Shown: positions 14,179-16,586 of the stretch, one piece after another
How the letters are laid out: each line of letters starts with the position of its first letter
Numbering within the stretch: position 1 is the first letter of the stretch
Assembly (NCBI GenBank): GCA_964350195.1
Contig: CAYGJB010000020.1
Coordinates: 1-16,586 of the forward strand
Length of the DNA: 16,586 nt
Direction: 5' to 3'
Source of the DNA: JAJCZB01 sp964350195
GTDB taxonomy: Bacteria > Babelota > Babeliae > Babelales > Vermiphilaceae
The notes under the pieces: generated by a model
What the model was told of the DNA's origin: nothing
Database searches by the model: none
What the model saw: the letters and a program-made list of their open reading frames with translations, nothing else
Program-made: the position numbers and the translations under genes

Positions 14179-14255
14179 GCGCCTGTAGCTCAACTGGATA
14201 GAGTAGCGGTCTTCGAAACCGTTGGTTGCAGGTTCGAGTCCTGCCAGGCGCACCA
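14179..14255 (+). tRNA. tRNA-Arg (anticodon UCG)
   Basis: A complete cloverleaf can be folded. The acceptor stem pairs GCGCCTG (14179-14185) with CAGGCGC (14245-14251). The anticodon stem pairs GCGGT with ACCGT around loop CTTCGAA, placing TCG at 14213-14215. The T arm is GCAGG-TTCGAGT-CCTGC. Discriminator A at 14252 and an encoded CCA at 14253-14255 complete it. It reads CGA and related Arg codons. The canonical TTCGAGT and GTAGCTC elements are intact. Confidence 0.97.
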
Positions 14256-14314
14256 TACTTTGTTACTCTGTAGCCTTGTATGGCAGGTCATTTTAAATGC
14301 CTCAAGGAGTATCT

Positions 14315-14881
14315 ATGAACTTCCTATCGCTTTCAGCACTGATTGTTTTAGGCTTTATTGTTGTTATCGCGCTATGGGCTATTACAAGCTATAATCGCCT
14401 TGTACAGCTTAAGTCTCTTACGGATGAGGGATGGAGTGGCATTGATGTGCAGCTTAAACGACGTTATGACTTGATACCCAACTTAGTTGCTGTTGTGAAA
14501 CAATATAGTTTTCACGAAAAAGATGTGCTTGAAAATGTAACCAAGATGCGTGCTGCATCAATGGCTGCAACATCTATTGATGGCAAAGTAGAGGCTGAAA
14601 AAGGCTTAACGGGTGCATTGAAAACGCTTTTTGCAGTGGCTGAAAACTATCCTGATCTAAAAGCAAACGAAAATTTTCTAGGTTTACAGCAAGAGCTTTC
14701 TGCTCTAGAAAATGAAATCCAACTCTCTCGCCGTTACTATAATGGCGCAGCTCGGAATTATAATATTTCTGTTCGCAGTTTTCCCTCAAATCTTGTTGCA
14801 GGTATGTTTGGTTTTGTATTAGTGCCTTATTTTGAGCTTAATCGCGTTGAAGAGCGTGAAGCGCCAAAGGTTAAATTTTAA
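14315..14881 (+). CDS. lemA: LemA family membrane protein
   Basis: A 188-residue LemA protein: a single N-terminal membrane helix (about residues 4-24) and a soluble helical bundle. The family signature is clear in YNRLVQLK, GWSGIDVQLKRRYDLIPNLV, the FLGLQQELSALENEIQLSRR helix and the RRYYNGAARNYN/FPSNLVAGMFGF segment. I start at ATG 14315 because AAGGAG (14304-14309) precedes it by five bases; the in-frame ATG at 14297 lies before this site. The role is not well defined; lemA is often next to genes for DUF2207, TPM-domain or M48 protease membrane proteins, as here. Confidence 0.95.
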   Translation: MNFLSLSALIVLGFIVVIALWAITSYNRLVQLKSLTDEGWSGIDVQLKRRYDLIPNLVAVVKQYSFHEKDVLENVTKMRAASMAATSIDGKVEAEKGLTGALKTLFAVAENYPDLKANENFLGLQQELSALENEIQLSRRYYNGAARNYNISVRSFPSNLVAGMFGFVLVPYFELNRVEEREAPKVKF

Positions 14882-14907
14882 ACCAACATCTTTTTTTAGA
14901 GGGCCCC

Positions 14908-16586
14908 ATGATTTACGTGTTGCTTGGGTTACTTTTTTCGCTCTCTCTCTCTGGCGTTGAGAGTATTACCAATTTTCATAGTGATATTACGATACACGTA
15001 GACGGTTCTATGACGGTTCATGAGGCAATAACCGTGAATGCTGAAGGGGATCAAATCAGACGCGGTATTGTGCGTGAGTTTCCGACAACGTATAAAGATC
15101 GTAATGGCAATAGGTATACCGTTCGTTTTGATATAATTGATGTGCGTATGAATGGTAAGCCAGTTAATTTTTTTGTAGAAGTTGCTTCTAATGGCAAAAA
15201 ACTTAATTTTGGAGATGATAGTTTTATTCGGCGTGGAGTTCATACCTATGAAGCTGAGTATGCAACAAATCGTCAGCTAGGCTTCTTTAAAGATCATGAT
15301 GAGTTGTATTGGAATGTAACTGGCAATGGGTGGCGATTGCCTATTGATCGAGCTTCTGCAACTGTTCATCTACCTAAAGGGATACCTGCTAATAAAATCA
15401 GTGTCGAAGGGTATACTGGCTATCAAGGTACGCAAGCGCAGCATTATACCGCTCGCGTATTGGCTGATGGCACAGCCTTTTTTGAGACAACGAATCCGCT
15501 TAAGGTAAACCAGGGTTTTACTATAGTTGTCGCTTTTCCTAAGGGGTATGTTCAAGAGCCAACAGCTCTGCAATCATGGCGATGGTTCTTTACTGATAAC
15601 CTTCACCTTCTTATTGCTGCATTAGGTTTACTTTTTCTTATAGCCTTTTATTGGTGGGCATCGATTACGGTGTCTTCTACCCAGGGTATGGGAGCTATTA
15701 TTCCACTTTTTTATCCGCCAAAAAACATGACGCCAGGATTAGTGCGTTATATAGCAAATATGAAGTATGACGCTAAAGTGCTTGCTGCAGATATTGTTGA
15801 TATGGCAGTTAAGGGCTATTTAAGCATTGAGCACAAGCCGGCAATGGTGTGGGGAGGGAGCTATACTCTTCATAAAAAAAGACAGCCAGAGGTTTCAAAT
15901 AGTTTGTACTTATCACTCTATAAAGAGCTTTTTTCCAATAAAGATACAATTGTCTTAAGTTCTAATAATAGATTGATTTTGCAAAGTATTGTTAAAGATG
16001 TTGAAAATAACTGTTCAGAAATGTCTAAAGGTCTTTTTGATTTTAATGGATTTTATACAATGGGTGGTGTTGGCATTGCCATAGCTTCACTTCTTGCAAT
16101 GCTTAGCTTTATACATTCTGATACGCTTTTTTGGTTGTACATTGCGGGTATTGTGTATGCTTTTATTATTTTTAATATGGCATCATGGCTTCGTGGCTAC
16201 ACTAAAAAAGGGCTTTTAGCAAAGAAAGAAATTGTTGGCTTTGAAATGTTTTTAAAAACCACAGAAGAAGAACGTCTTAAAATTGTTGGGAGTCCGCCCA
16301 CTAAATCGCCAGAATTATACGAAACCTATTTGCCGTACGCTATTGCTTTAGGCGTAGAAAAGCAATGGTCTCGCCAGTTTGCGCCTATGTTCGAAAAAAT
16401 GGCAGCTGCGGGTGAGGCCTATTCATTTATTTGGATTTCGGGTGGTCGCTATAATCGTTTTGGCTCATCTGACTTTGCTTCCAATATAAGCAATTCTATT
16501 AGTTCATCGGTATCCTCTGCGATTTCATCTTCTTCGTCTACACCTGGAAGCTCATCTGGATTTGGCGGAGGGGGTTCATCTGGTGG
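14908..16586 (+). CDS. DUF2207 membrane protein, 3' end beyond window
   Basis: The frame is open from ATG 14908 to the window edge (559 codons, no stop), with AGAGGG four bases before the start. It is a DUF2207 protein: a signal peptide (MIYVLLGLLFSLSLSGVES), then an extracytoplasmic beta-rich domain (HVDGSMTVHEAITVN, RRGIVREFPT, LYWNVTGNGW). A membrane helix lies at about 232-252, a cytoplasmic part with PPKNMTPGLVRY follows, and a second membrane pair is at about 382-428. The conserved LPYAIALGVEKQWSRQF then appears, and a Ser/Gly-rich tail (FGGGGSSGG) starts before the cut. Typical members are about 550-650 residues, so only a short end is missing. It lies 26 bases after lemA; the two are likely co-transcribed. 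Function unknown. Confidence 0.92.
   Translation, partial: MIYVLLGLLFSLSLSGVESITNFHSDITIHVDGSMTVHEAITVNAEGDQIRRGIVREFPTTYKDRNGNRYTVRFDIIDVRMNGKPVNFFVEVASNGKKLNFGDDSFIRRGVHTYEAEYATNRQLGFFKDHDELYWNVTGNGWRLPIDRASATVHLPKGIPANKISVEGYTGYQGTQAQHYTARVLADGTAFFETTNPLKVNQGFTIVVAFPKGYVQEPTALQSWRWFFTDNLHLLIAALGLLFLIAFYWWASITVSSTQGMGAIIPLFYPPKNMTPGLVRYIANMKYDAKVLAADIVDMAVKGYLSIEHKPAMVWGGSYTLHKKRQPEVSNSLYLSLYKELFSNKDTIVLSSNNRLILQSIVKDVENNCSEMSKGLFDFNGFYTMGGVGIAIASLLAMLSFIHSDTLFWLYIAGIVYAFIIFNMASWLRGYTKKGLLAKKEIVGFEMFLKTTEEERLKIVGSPPTKSPELYETYLPYAIALGVEKQWSRQFAPMFEKMAAAGEAYSFIWISGGRYNRFGSSDFASNISNSISSSVSSAISSSSSTPGSSSGFGGGGSSG

Noticed and set aside
14002..14256. 84-residue minus-strand ORF running antisense through the tRNA-Arg gene (starts MVRLAGLEPATNGFEDR)
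   Set aside because: This peptide is the well-known false translation of a tRNA gene's complement. Outside the tRNA it is in a different frame from the relic that resembles copy A.
1..16586. CRISPR arrays, insertion sequences, prophage genes, toxin-antitoxin or restriction systems
   Set aside because: I looked for regularly spaced repeats, transposase motifs and terminal inverted repeats, phage structural genes and defence-type gene pairs and saw none.

Overview
The window is an A+T-rich bacterial chromosome segment. It mixes ordinary housekeeping genes with small, lineage-restricted exported proteins and one ankyrin-repeat protein. Short signal-peptide proteins whose mature part often starts with Met-Glu and is rich in Asp/Ser, an ankyrin protein with a signal peptide, and a compact set of conserved genes together suggest a host-associated lineage such as Candidatus Dependentiae (TM6/Babeliae). 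That is an inference from style only; no taxonomic marker was compared.

Left part (1-2440, + strand): a cluster of five small exported proteins of about 40-145 residues. Two (116-400 and 780-1217) share an almost identical leader, ribosome binding site and signal peptide but have different mature parts. A GTG-started 40-residue member (1508-1630) is easily missed. A clear hairpin terminator (1266-1325) ends the first three genes. A MazG-like nucleotide pyrophosphohydrolase (1711-2097) starts a tight same-strand run with the fifth exported protein and mutS.

Centre (2477-9600): mutS, then rplU (ribosomal protein L21) with its own strong sigma70-type promoter and no rpmA behind it. A bidirectional hairpin terminator separates rplU from a minus-strand run that reads glyQS (glycyl-tRNA synthetase), a DedA/VTT-family membrane protein, ktrB-like and ktrA-like K+ uptake subunits. 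The last two form a complete two-part potassium transporter.

Right part (9600-16586): glyQS and a membrane-anchored DegP/HtrA protease gene diverge from a 143-base gap that holds an inverted repeat and an extended -10 promoter. degP is followed by tlyA (S4 + FtsJ-type rRNA methyltransferase), which converges with a minus-strand gene for an unrecognised membrane-anchored protein; their stop codons overlap. Next comes an exported ankyrin protein gene flanked by two direct copies of a 54-base sequence. Both copies read, on the minus strand, as the C-terminal end of one protein family, so they look like relics of lost paralogues. The right-hand relic abuts a tRNA-Arg(UCG) gene. The window ends with lemA and a DUF2207 membrane protein gene that runs off the edge.

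A recurring trap: several genes carry a Shine-Dalgarno of the form ATGGAGG or TTGGAGG whose own ATG/TTG is in frame with the real start 12 bases later, so longest-ORF calls begin four residues too early.
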